64,000 nucleotides of DNA from RDYZ01 sp964518905. GTDB taxonomy: Bacteria > Cyanobacteriota > Cyanobacteriia > Cyanobacteriales > Geitlerinemataceae. The stretch's first letter is position 1. Each line of letters begins with the position of its first letter. Below the pieces are notes generated by a model. That model ran no database searches, was not told the DNA's origin, and saw only the letters and a program-made list of their open reading frames with translations. The stretch covers positions 1 through 64,000 of the forward strand of contig CAZFJL010000015.1 of assembly GCA_964518905.1 (NCBI GenBank). Direction: 5' to 3'. This document shows, one piece after another, positions 25,316-33,356 of the stretch. A program made the position numbers and the translations under genes.

Positions 25316-26419
25316 GTGTCACGGGAAGACTTGAAAGGAAGCATAAATGAATTAGCAGCGGGCTATGTGCTCGGCAATCTCTCACCGGAGGAGGCCGAAA
25401 CGCTGCAACAGTACGTCAGTCAAAATCCAGAGTTTGCCGCCGAAATCGATCGGCTATACGACATTCTGGGCGTGATCCCCTATGCCTTGACCAAGGTTGA
25501 TGCACCGATAAATCTACGTACTCAGCTATTGGCAACAATTATCGATTCTGATGTCGATCTCGATCTTGATCTCGACTCCGAATTGATTGCCGTCTCCCCG
25601 CACCCAGCCGATGCGCCGTCGATCGCACAACCACCGCCCTCACGACACACTCCACATCAAGCTCCACCCGAAAAACCCCACAACAAACCCCACGACAAAC
25701 CCCACAAAACAGACTGGCGATCGTCTACATCCCCTAAACCAACTCAACCAACGCCGATCACACGCTACCGGGTCGGGCGGTGGGTCGGTCGATCGGCTGC
25801 CGCTGCGGCGATCGTTTTCGGGCTGATGAATTGGCAGATGCGTCGCGATCTGGCCGTCACACGCACAGCACTGATCGAGGCTCGCGATCGGGTCAGCGAA
25901 CTCGAAGCGGTCGCCGACGCCCAGATCTCGGATAACATGCCCATTCTCCAGCCCGATGCCACATTGGCCAGCGCTTGGCAGTTCGATCGGTTGATCGACG
26001 ATCATCGCCTTGCAACCCAAGACATGAGCCACGGTTACGCTTTCCAAACCTCCAAAATCCTCGAAATTGTGCAGCAATTTCAAGACGATTTCGAGTTTGC
26101 CCCCGCCCTGCCTGTCCTCAATAATCCCAGCGTTCGGCTGATCAGTGGCTCTTTTTGCGACCTTGGTCAAATTCCCGGTTTTCGCTTCAGCTACCAGACA
26201 AAGGATGGGCGAAAACTTTCGCTATATCAGGTCGGAACCCCTGACGATCCGCTCATATTGCCGGATGCAACTCAAGGACGATTGCACGTTCGGCAAGCAG
26301 GCCAGCCAGAAATCATCCTGTGGTCGAACGATGGCTTTGATTATGCGCTGGTGGCCGAGATGTCACGGGAACAACTGGAGACGATCGGCTCGATCCGCTA
26401 TCAAGCAGTGTCTCGCTAG
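25316..26419 (+). CDS. Membrane anti-sigma factor
   Basis: Probably holds the upstream sigma factor inactive at the membrane. Start GTG 25316 with GGGAGG upstream. Seen (367 aa): cytoplasmic N-terminal anti-sigma domain INELAAGYVLGNLSPEEAET, QQYVSQNPEFAAEIDRLYDI, as in RskA-like proteins but without the Cys/His zinc motif; a Pro/His/Lys-rich linker (about 105-155, with KPHNKPHDKPHK); a single membrane segment (about 163-175, SAAAAAIVFGLMNW); a coiled region; and an extracytoplasmic sensor domain to the C-terminus. Separated from the sigma gene by 227 bases, so it may also have its own promoter. Confidence 0.8.
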   Translation: MSREDLKGSINELAAGYVLGNLSPEEAETLQQYVSQNPEFAAEIDRLYDILGVIPYALTKVDAPINLRTQLLATIIDSDVDLDLDLDSELIAVSPHPADAPSIAQPPPSRHTPHQAPPEKPHNKPHDKPHKTDWRSSTSPKPTQPTPITRYRVGRWVGRSAAAAAIVFGLMNWQMRRDLAVTRTALIEARDRVSELEAVADAQISDNMPILQPDATLASAWQFDRLIDDHRLATQDMSHGYAFQTSKILEIVQQFQDDFEFAPALPVLNNPSVRLISGSFCDLGQIPGFRFSYQTKDGRKLSLYQVGTPDDPLILPDATQGRLHVRQAGQPEIILWSNDGFDYALVAEMSREQLETIGSIRYQAVSR

Positions 26420-26457
26420 GGGGTCGCCGAAGGGGGTTGTGGCCTTAAGCAAGCACA

Positions 26458-26487
26458 AAAAAGCGAAGCCGGTCTGAGCTTCGCTTT
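26458..26487. terminator. Hairpin after anti-sigma gene
   Basis: AAAAAGCGAAGC pairs with GCTTCGCTTT about 40 bases after the stop; A-run before and T-rich after. It may serve both the anti-sigma gene and the convergent petN. Confidence 0.7.
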
Positions 26488-26648
26488 GAGTTTGATGGCT
26501 TGAGTTTGATGGCTTGAGAGGGAAAAATGCGATCGTCATAACTGAATCAACGATCGAACTTCACACAACAGGATTCCAAGATTCACAGTCTAGATTCGAC
26601 CTAGGCTTAACCCAGATTCAACCCACCGAACCCCGAACGCGATCGAAC

Positions 26649-26738
26649 CTAGAGGCCACCGCGTGCCCAGACCACGAGCGAGATTGAGAACGAAAACATA
26701 GCCAGCATTCCAGCCCAGCCCAAGCTTAAAATATCCAT
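26649..26738 (-). CDS. petN: Cytochrome b6f complex subunit VIII, PetN
   Basis: A 29-aa single-helix subunit of the thylakoid cytochrome b6f complex. Translation from ATG 26738 gives MDILSLGWAGMLAMFSFSIS then LVVWARGGL and a TAG stop. The MDIL.LGW start, hydrophobic centre and VVWxRxG ending match PetN, and the length is exactly that of the family. It is too short for ordinary ORF callers. It lies 65 bases downstream of an unknown secreted-protein gene on the same strand. Confidence 0.93.
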   Translation of the reverse strand: MDILSLGWAGMLAMFSFSISLVVWARGGL

Positions 26739-26803
26739 GAATTTAAAACGCCAGATTGACATAAATTTCACTGACAATCATAGGCTATGAGTTCACGTCA
26801 GAG

Positions 26804-27322
26804 CTAGGGGATTTCGGAAATCTCTAGCGCGTCGGCATTGAGCATCGTTAGCGCTGCTTGTTCCGTAGCGCCCCCGACATACACCGCGTAGGTTCCCGCC
26901 TGCCAGTAGCCGCTTTGACCGACCGCGCCCCGCGAACAAAAGCGATCGCCATTGTGATCCATGCTAACGACGAGGAGGGTCGTCTCGGGAGTGGCATCGA
27001 TCGGGTTGAAATTGAGATAGAAAAAGTCTTCTTCGAGGGTTACGGTTGCGGTGGGTTCTGCCGGAATGTAGCCGCAGTCGGTGGTGCGCTGAAGGGAAAC
27101 CCGTCCCGGTAGAGCCACGCGACGAGCCTCAAAGCCTGCGGTGAGGCTAAATGCAGAGGTTTCGCTTTGAGCCGAGACAGGAATGGTGGCGAAGAGCCCG
27201 ATCGCGATCGGTAGCGTCCAGCCCAGCCAGTGCAGCCACGATCGCCAGTTCAGCCCTGAAGCAAGGAAAGATTCGGGGGCGTTCAGGTTGGGATGGTTTG
27301 GATAATATGAGTGTCGTTGCAT
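26804..27322 (-). CDS. Secreted protein of unknown function
   Basis: I do not recognise the family. Seen (172 aa): a long N-terminus, a hydrophobic segment (about 33-50, WLGWTLPIAIGLFATIPVSA) that should act as a signal peptide cleaved after AQS, and a mature domain of about 120 residues with beta-strand-like sequence, ending NADALEISEIP. Two Cys (TTDCGYI, RFCSRG) could form a disulfide in the oxidising periplasm. The pattern GQSGYWQAGTYAVYVGGA is reminiscent of small extracellular sandwich domains. It lies upstream of petN on the same strand and may share its transcript. Confidence 0.65.
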   Translation of the reverse strand: MQRHSYYPNHPNLNAPESFLASGLNWRSWLHWLGWTLPIAIGLFATIPVSAQSETSAFSLTAGFEARRVALPGRVSLQRTTDCGYIPAEPTATVTLEEDFFYLNFNPIDATPETTLLVVSMDHNGDRFCSRGAVGQSGYWQAGTYAVYVGGATEQAALTMLNADALEISEIP

Positions 27323-27583
27323 GGTGGTCTCCTGGATCGGGAGCGATCGCCAGGGTTCTGATTTTGACGGTACAAATCGGTCAACAGCAGCACATGATCG
27401 CTAGCGTCTCTACCTATCATTTTACGAAAAAACACGTCTGTGGCGACGGCTCTACGCCCAAACGCGCCTCAAACTTAACTAAGTCGCGCACTGTCCGGCC
27501 TCGATCGCCAGCCTGACCCAAAATCCCGCTAGGATAATGTAACGAACTGTTACGTTGTTGTTGCGTTTTTCTGAGCCGATCGC

Positions 27584-29155
27584 ATGTCTTCCTCGCCCAG
27601 CACTCCAACCTTGTCTCGCTCCCATGTTCTCGTTGTTGGCGCGGGGATTGGTGGCCTCACGGCAGCGGCTCTGCTAGCCAAGCGAGGGTATCGTGTTAGC
27701 GCCTATGATCTGGCGATCGTGCCGGGGGGGTGCGCGTCCACCTTTCAGCGCCGGGGCTTTACGTTTGATGTGGGCGCGACCCAGGTGGCCGGACTCGAAC
27801 CGGGTGGCATCCATCACCGCATTTTTAGCGAACTCGGGATCGATTTGCCCGACGCCACCCCCTGCGATCCATCCTGTGCCGTCATCCTACCGGGTGAAAC
27901 TGAGCCGATTAATATTTGGCGCGATCGGGACAAGTGGCGATCGGAACGTCAGCGCCAGTTTCCTGGTAGTGAACCGTTTTGGCAGTTGATGGAAACGATG
28001 TTCGAGGCGAGCTGGGCGTTTCAGTCGCGCGATCCGGTGTTGCCGCCGCGCGACCCCTGGGATGTGTGGCAGCTTACCCAGGCTTTACGTCTCGATACCC
28101 TGGTCACCGTGCCGTTTACCTTCGCGACGGTGGGCGATGTGCTGCGTTTATTTGGCCTCGATAAACAGCCACGTCTACGCACGTTTCTTGATTTACAGCT
28201 CAAGCTTTATTCTCAAGTGGACGCGGAAAACACCGCCTTTCTCTACGCGGCGACGGCGCTCGGTGTGTCGCAAACGCCGCAGGGTTTGTACCATTTCCAC
28301 GGCAGTATGCAGGTGTTGAGCGATCGCCTCGTCTCCGCGCTCGAACACCACGGCGGTACGCTAAACATGCGTCACGCGGTAACCCAGCTAACCACCGATC
28401 AACACCAAGGTGATCGCGTGGTGTCGGCGACTATCCACAATGTCAAAACCGGCGAAATTGTTACGGAGTCGTACGATGCGGTGGTGGCAAACGTGACAGT
28501 GCAAAATCTGGTGTCATTGCTCGAAGACCCCACCGCGATCGATCCCACCACCCAGAAACCGGCGTTACCGCGATCGATGCGGGGCTACCGTCAACGTGTC
28601 GAAACGCTGCCCCCCGCGTCCGGTGCGTTTGTGATTTATCTCGGTGTTGACGCTGCTGCCATTCCCGCTGGCTGCCCGCCACACCTGCAATTTCTTTACG
28701 ATCCGGCACAGCCGATCGCCGACAATAACTCGCTATTCGTCTCCGTGAGCCGCCCCGGTGACGGTCGCGCCCCCGACGGTCTCGCCACAATCATCGCGTC
28801 TTCCTTTACCGACACCGATCGCTGGTGGAACGACGACACCTACGCCGATCTCAAGCAAGCTTATACTGAGAGTGCGATCGCCCGTCTATCGAGCTATTTC
28901 AAGCTAACGCCCGAGACGATCATCTACACCGAAGCGGCGACCCCGAAAACGTTTCAGACCTTCACGGGACGCGATCGGGGCGTCGTCGGCGGCATCGGTC
29001 AGCGTGTCCCCACCTTTGGCCCCTTCGGTTTCGCCAACCGGACGCCCCTACCGAATCTTTGGCTGGTGGGCGACTGCACCCATCCCGGCGAGGGTACGGC
29101 AGGTGTGAGTTATTCCGCTTTAACGGCAGTGCGTCAGCTTGAACGTTGTATCTAG
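27584..29155 (+). CDS. crtD: C-3',4' desaturase CrtD-like carotenoid enzyme
   Basis: FAD enzyme of the phytoene-desaturase superfamily, expected in myxoxanthophyll-type carotenoid synthesis. Seen (523 aa): N-terminal Rossmann fold HVLVVGAGIGGLTAAALLAK, the sequence PGGCASTFQRRGFTFDVGAT followed by QVAGLEPGGIHHRIFSELG, which I recall as typical of the cyanobacterial CrtD group rather than CrtH or CrtO; and a C-terminal FAD motif LWLVGDCTHPGEGTAGVSYS. Complete. No other carotenoid gene is adjacent. The start ATG 27584 is supported by the position of the Rossmann motif. CrtH-like isomerase is the main alternative. Confidence 0.82.
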   Translation: MSSSPSTPTLSRSHVLVVGAGIGGLTAAALLAKRGYRVSAYDLAIVPGGCASTFQRRGFTFDVGATQVAGLEPGGIHHRIFSELGIDLPDATPCDPSCAVILPGETEPINIWRDRDKWRSERQRQFPGSEPFWQLMETMFEASWAFQSRDPVLPPRDPWDVWQLTQALRLDTLVTVPFTFATVGDVLRLFGLDKQPRLRTFLDLQLKLYSQVDAENTAFLYAATALGVSQTPQGLYHFHGSMQVLSDRLVSALEHHGGTLNMRHAVTQLTTDQHQGDRVVSATIHNVKTGEIVTESYDAVVANVTVQNLVSLLEDPTAIDPTTQKPALPRSMRGYRQRVETLPPASGAFVIYLGVDAAAIPAGCPPHLQFLYDPAQPIADNNSLFVSVSRPGDGRAPDGLATIIASSFTDTDRWWNDDTYADLKQAYTESAIARLSSYFKLTPETIIYTEAATPKTFQTFTGRDRGVVGGIGQRVPTFGPFGFANRTPLPNLWLVGDCTHPGEGTAGVSYSALTAVRQLERCI

Positions 29156-29339
29156 CGGCCTAATTATCTTTAAACGTCACGCTTATTCATTCCTAATAAT
29201 CAGTCAATTTCAGCGTACTATTCGACTTCATTAAGATTCGTTGCCTGCATTGATTTAAAATCCCTTGGGAGTAGAAACGTTACTGCAATTTAAAGTCAAT
29301 AAAATTTAGATTTTTTTTTTTGGAAGTAATCTCCCCTAA

Positions 29340-29456
29340 TACGAAATCCGACTGTGTATAAGCTTAGATCGTCGATCTAGGCAGACACCGCACTTCGACT
29401 CCGCTCAGTGCTCATAGACGCTTTTGTCTTTTTCCTAGACAGAACCGGATTTCGTA
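29340..29456. repeat. Inverted-repeat element, TACGAAATCCG family (copy G1, complete)
   Basis: The ends TACGAAATCCGACTGTGTATA and the inverted AGAACCGGATTTCGTA bracket the shared hairpin core (minus-strand GCACTGAGCGGAGTCGAAGTGC). The left and right halves of the same element type, in the opposite orientation, flank the island at 60.2-63.5 kb. The whole 29156-29647 gap holds no gene; an unusual T-run is at about 29310-29322. Confidence 0.75.
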
Positions 29457-29647
29457 TAACTTGCATGGCAGAATCAGTCTTTTAGCTAAGTTTTTCTTTC
29501 TAAATTTTGCAGCAAGAGAGAAGAATCTCATGATATGTATTGACTTTATTGTCATTAGAGCCCAGTTATGACGGTTCTTTGGAAATTGTTGAACGCTGCT
29601 TTAGGTGCTTAAAATTAGCGTCAGTTACTTTGAGGCAGGCGTAAATC

Positions 29648-30055
29648 ATGGCCTATATCGTTTCTGATGCTTGTGTACGTTGCAAGTACTCTGACTGTGT
29701 CGCGGTTTGTCCCGTAGATTGTTTCTACGAGTTGGATGAAATGCTCGTGATCAATCCGGATGAGTGCATTGACTGTGGGGCGTGCGAGCCAGAATGTCCG
29801 AGTACGGCAATCTTTGATGAGTGGAGCTTACCGGAGAGTCAACTGGCAATGGTTGAGTTTAATGCGGTGATGAGTGGTGCTCTGAATGCATCCGATGCAT
29901 ACAATACCTATTCAAATGTTCCCAACGCAGAAAATATTGTTGAAATGCAAGACCCACTGCCAGGAGCTGACGAGGCTTCCGAGGAGACCGGCAAAATTCA
30001 AGAACTCGCCGAAACATACGGTTTTGATCCGACCTCATCTGATTCGTATTATTAG
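29648..30055 (+). CDS. 7Fe-type [3Fe-4S][4Fe-4S] ferredoxin
   Basis: A small electron carrier. Seen (135 aa): Cys 9, 17 and 50 in the positions that bind a [3Fe-4S] cluster, and Cys 21, 40, 43 and 46 for a [4Fe-4S] cluster (VCPVDCFYE, CIDCGACEPECPS), as in FdxA-type ferredoxins, plus the usual extra Cys 12 and 25. The C-terminal half is a 60-residue acidic extension (ALNASDAYNTYSNVPNAENI, DEASEETGK). The next gene, 47 bases on, encodes a small exported protein; they may share a transcript. The electron partner is unknown. Confidence 0.88.
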   Translation: MAYIVSDACVRCKYSDCVAVCPVDCFYELDEMLVINPDECIDCGACEPECPSTAIFDEWSLPESQLAMVEFNAVMSGALNASDAYNTYSNVPNAENIVEMQDPLPGADEASEETGKIQELAETYGFDPTSSDSYY

Positions 30056-30102
30056 TTAATGCAGACGACCCCAATCAAGCTAAACGTTTAGGAGTAAATT
30101 TG

Positions 30103-30582
30103 ATGAAACGACGTAACCTTCTTGCCGGGACGAGTGTGGCTCTCGGTGCTATGTTCCTGCATGGCGCTCGCCACAATGCCAATGCTGCTAGCACCGCGAC
30201 GATGACATCCTCTATGGTGCAAGCCTCAGGTCATCAGCCACGCGGCTGGCTCCGTCAGGTGAACCTTACCCCAGCTCAAGCGGCTGAGATTCAGAAAATT
30301 GATCAGAAATTTTCCGCTTCGCTTATGGCTCATAAACGAGCTGTCAAGCGCGAAACAACAGCACTTCGTAGTTTAAAGCAACACACCAAGGCCGATACGG
30401 CTCAACTCAAAGCCCAAACAAAACGGCAAGCGCGAGCAATCCAAACCTACGAAGCGGTACTCGGCGCGAAGTGTTTTGCCCGTAGCGAGGTGCTCACGGC
30501 TCAACAACGTCGTCAAGTGACTCACTTTCTGGCGAAGCGCCCAGATCATTCCTCTTACGTCGCTGCAATTTTGGCAGCTTGA
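30103..30582 (+). CDS. Small exported Spy/CpxP-like protein
   Basis: Probably a periplasmic helical protein; the function is not established. Start ATG 30103 (159 aa), with TTTAGGAG upstream; a TTG three bases earlier is less likely. Seen: KRRNLLAGTSVALGAMFLHG as a signal peptide with a twin Arg (KRRNL) that could be Tat-type, then NLTPAQAAEIQKIDQKFSAS and a long charged helix rich in Lys/Arg/Gln (KRAVKRETTALRSLKQHTKA), ending LTAQQRRQVTHFLAKRP. The LTPxQ...LTxxQR pattern resembles the LTxxQ motifs of Spy/CpxP chaperones, which sense envelope or metal stress. Follows the ferredoxin gene. Confidence 0.6.
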   Translation: MKRRNLLAGTSVALGAMFLHGARHNANAASTATMTSSMVQASGHQPRGWLRQVNLTPAQAAEIQKIDQKFSASLMAHKRAVKRETTALRSLKQHTKADTAQLKAQTKRQARAIQTYEAVLGAKCFARSEVLTAQQRRQVTHFLAKRPDHSSYVAAILAA

Positions 30583-30617
30583 TGAACTAGAAACGGAATT
30601 TGATTCGACATAACTCA

Positions 30618-30756
30618 TATAGCAAAAAACGATTTTGTTAGGACGTACAAAAAAAGCTGAGAGCACTGAGCTTGTCGTTGGCGTAGCCTTCGCTCTGCGA
30701 ATAGTGCGGTTTTTAGCTTAAACAAGAGCGTCCTAATACGATCAGTTTCTGCTATA
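30618..30756. repeat. Inverted-repeat element, TATAGCA family (copy A2)
   Basis: The ends TATAGCAAAAAACGATTTTG and the inverted ATCAGTTTCTGCTATA are as in the copies at 43692 and 63324. The core hairpin is altered: a roughly 30-base segment replaces the usual loop between GCACTGAGC and AGTGCGG. Non-coding; between the exported protein and helicase genes. Confidence 0.75.
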
Positions 30757-30863
30757 TTTTGACTCCAGAAAATTTAGTATGCGTTTGCCCTGGCCCAGCA
30801 TCCACGCGAGTGCAACTTGTGGGCTAGATCCATCAACAACTGCGAAGCAATCCCCCAAACGCT

Positions 30864-33230
30864 CTACGTTGCGATGTTGACGATCTGCGGCAACTGCTCA
30901 CACAGCGCGAGAAAAGCGGGACAGGCTTCTGTGGGCTGGATTGAATCGGGCTTGCTCCAACGGAACGGGGCTTGCTGCGCTGCGGATAGCCAAAGCAGGC
31001 GCTTGGCTCGGGTCATAGCAACGTACAGCAAACGATATTCTTCCGCGCGTTTGACCCGATCGGCGAGTTGCCAATCGTCGGTCAGGGTGATGTGATGCCG
31101 ATCGCTCGGTGGTGGTGTTGGGGTCGCGGCAGCGTCGGCCAAGATTTGCGCGTGGAGCGATCGCCGCAGTCGCGCTTTTGCTACCTCTGGCAGTGCCACA
31201 TTGCCAAGAAACAGCCAGGGCTTCGGAACATACAGCGAACCGGGAATCGAATCGGCATGGAGAAACGGCACGAACACCACATCCCAATCCAGTCCCTTCG
31301 CCTTGTGCATGGTTAACACCGTCACCTTCCCGCGCTGCATGTACTGCGACTCGCTATTTTCGATCTCGACCGACTCAAAGCGTTCGGTTTCAACGATCGC
31401 CCTCAGCAGTTCGATCGTGTCACGCAGGGAGGAACCCTGACCGGTGGGGCGCAGGACGCGATCGGCGAGTTTTTCAGCGGTGGCGAGTTCGGCGGCGTCG
31501 TAGCGGAGGGCGAAGGCGATGAAGCCGATGAGGTGGGATTGGGGCAGGTTGAGACGAGCGCGAAGCAGGGATTGGCAAAAGTGCGCGGCCTTCTTGGTGG
31601 CGTCGTCTAGCGGTGGATCGAAGGTTGTCGGATAGATGAAGCGTTCGGGACGAATGGCGAGTCGATCGAGATCTTGCTTGGGGCAAAGCTGACGCGCGGT
31701 CAGCAGGCGTAACACCGCTTTGAGGTTGTTGGGCGAATGAGGCCGATCGAGAAAACGGAACACCTGCAACATTTCGCTGGGAATTTGACTGGCGCGTGCG
31801 CCTTGGGCGACATCGCAAATTCTTGATTGATCGAAAAACGTCAAAAGCCGATCGACGATAAATTTGCCGCGATCGTGGGTTCGCACCAGGATCGCGATAC
31901 TGGTCTGTGGGTCGTCGGCGAAAATTTGCTGAATCCGTGCGGCTAGCTGATTTACGGTATCCTCGATCGTCTTGGGGCGGTGTAGCTCGACACCGGCATC
32001 GATCGGCGCGGGGTTGGCGTTAGGCTGCGGATCGTCGGCATCCACCGGATAGATATATTGACGACGAAAGGGCAATTCGCCACCGCTACGATCGCTCTCC
32101 CAGCGATCGTTAATCCAGTCCAGGACAAAGTTCGCCGCATCGAGAATGACCGGGGCGCTACGACCGGCGCGATCGATCGTCGCAAGCTGACCGAGGCGAT
32201 CGCAGCGCTGACAAAATTGGCGAAAGAAAATTGGATCGGCGGGGGTAAAGGTGGCGTTAATCGCCTGGTTTGGATCGCCGACGCGGATCAGGTTACAGCG
32301 GCGGGGTGCGTTCGGTTGATCGGGCGATTCGGGATCAAGGGCGAGCTGCTGGAGTAACTGAGTTTGCAGCGGTGAGGAATCCTGCGCCTCGTCTTCAAAT
32401 ACGCCAAAAATCTGGGTTTGCCAATGTCGCCGTGCGTCGGGATTGTCCAGCACACGTAGCGCGGCCAACATTGTATCGTCGTAGTCGATCGCCCCTCGAT
32501 CGCGCAGCATGATTTCATACTGTTCATACAGCCCAGCAGCTATTTCCAGGACGGGATAGTCGATCGCGTTGCCATCATTGTGGCGATCCTGCTGAATCAC
32601 TCGCCCCAGATCTCGCAACTCCGCCGGTGTCAGCCCCGAGGATTTCGCCTCATGTACAGCGGTGTGGATTAAATTCGGCAACAGCTCCGAGGTTAAGACC
32701 GATCGCCGCCGTAGCCGCTCCGTTTCTTCACCATCAAACCCCGTCCCCACGAGCAACTGACGATATAAATCGGGATGATGCGTCGCCCAGCGCTCAATGC
32801 ATGCCAGAAGCGATCGCCGATCGCGATCGAGCTGTATCAGGTTCAGCGTATCGAGATCAATCCCCGACAGCTCCGGGTGACGGGTGGCAATATTCAGCGC
32901 CAAGCTGTGCAGCGTCGAGACAAAGAAACCGCTGACCGGCAAATTATGTTCCTGGAGATAGCCGCGCACCTTGCCTTTCAAGCTCGCCGCTGCCGATCGC
33001 GTAAACGTCACCACCGCCAGCCGCCGCCGCCCACACAGGCCAAACCGAGCGATCGCCGAGGCGACCCCCGCCGCCATCCCTGTCGATTTGCCCGCACCGG
33101 GAACCGCCGACACCGCCAGCTCGCCTCCCGTCCAGTCGGCCATCTCCCGCTGTCCCGGTCGCAGCCCCGATCGAATCGCCGCCAGTTTCGCCGCGATCGT
33201 GGTCTCGTTCCTCGCTTCGGCTGTTGTCAT
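30864..33230 (-). CDS. UvrD/Rep-family ATP-dependent DNA helicase
   Basis: Superfamily 1A helicase for repair or recombination. Seen (788 aa): Q-motif region LRPGQREMADWTGGELAVSA, Walker A VPGAGKSTGMA at about 44-54, motif Ia VTFTRSAAASLKG, Walker B-like GVFEDEAQDSSPLQ, motif III VGDPNQAINATFTPADP, motif V TVLTMHKAKGLDWDVVFVP and motif VI EYRLLYVAMTRAKRLLWLS. The P-loop has Ala-Gly-Lys-Ser, usual for UvrD-like proteins. It is longer than Rep at its insertions and lacks a nuclease domain. No RecB/RecC or addiction genes are near. Its start, MTTAEARNETTIAAKLAAIR, is not certain. Confidence 0.9.
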   Translation of the reverse strand: MTTAEARNETTIAAKLAAIRSGLRPGQREMADWTGGELAVSAVPGAGKSTGMAAGVASAIARFGLCGRRRLAVVTFTRSAAASLKGKVRGYLQEHNLPVSGFFVSTLHSLALNIATRHPELSGIDLDTLNLIQLDRDRRSLLACIERWATHHPDLYRQLLVGTGFDGEETERLRRRSVLTSELLPNLIHTAVHEAKSSGLTPAELRDLGRVIQQDRHNDGNAIDYPVLEIAAGLYEQYEIMLRDRGAIDYDDTMLAALRVLDNPDARRHWQTQIFGVFEDEAQDSSPLQTQLLQQLALDPESPDQPNAPRRCNLIRVGDPNQAINATFTPADPIFFRQFCQRCDRLGQLATIDRAGRSAPVILDAANFVLDWINDRWESDRSGGELPFRRQYIYPVDADDPQPNANPAPIDAGVELHRPKTIEDTVNQLAARIQQIFADDPQTSIAILVRTHDRGKFIVDRLLTFFDQSRICDVAQGARASQIPSEMLQVFRFLDRPHSPNNLKAVLRLLTARQLCPKQDLDRLAIRPERFIYPTTFDPPLDDATKKAAHFCQSLLRARLNLPQSHLIGFIAFALRYDAAELATAEKLADRVLRPTGQGSSLRDTIELLRAIVETERFESVEIENSESQYMQRGKVTVLTMHKAKGLDWDVVFVPFLHADSIPGSLYVPKPWLFLGNVALPEVAKARLRRSLHAQILADAAATPTPPPSDRHHITLTDDWQLADRVKRAEEYRLLYVAMTRAKRLLWLSAAQQAPFRWSKPDSIQPTEACPAFLALCEQLPQIVNIAT

Positions 33231-33258
33231 GCTGAATGCTTGCCCTGCGGACGTGACG

Positions 33259-33293
33259 TTTATATGCGTGGCATTTTATATGCGTGGCATTTA
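33259..33293. repeat. Short direct repeat upstream of helicase gene
   Basis: TTTATATGCGTGGCAT occurs twice in tandem. It is a small local duplication in the roughly 126-base spacer between the helicase and the next minus-strand gene. No function is evident. Confidence 0.6.
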
Positions 33294-33356
33294 GTAATTA
33301 GGAGTCGCTCCTGACGTCGGACTTTTTGAAAAAGTTCAACCTCTCTCAACACAGCC

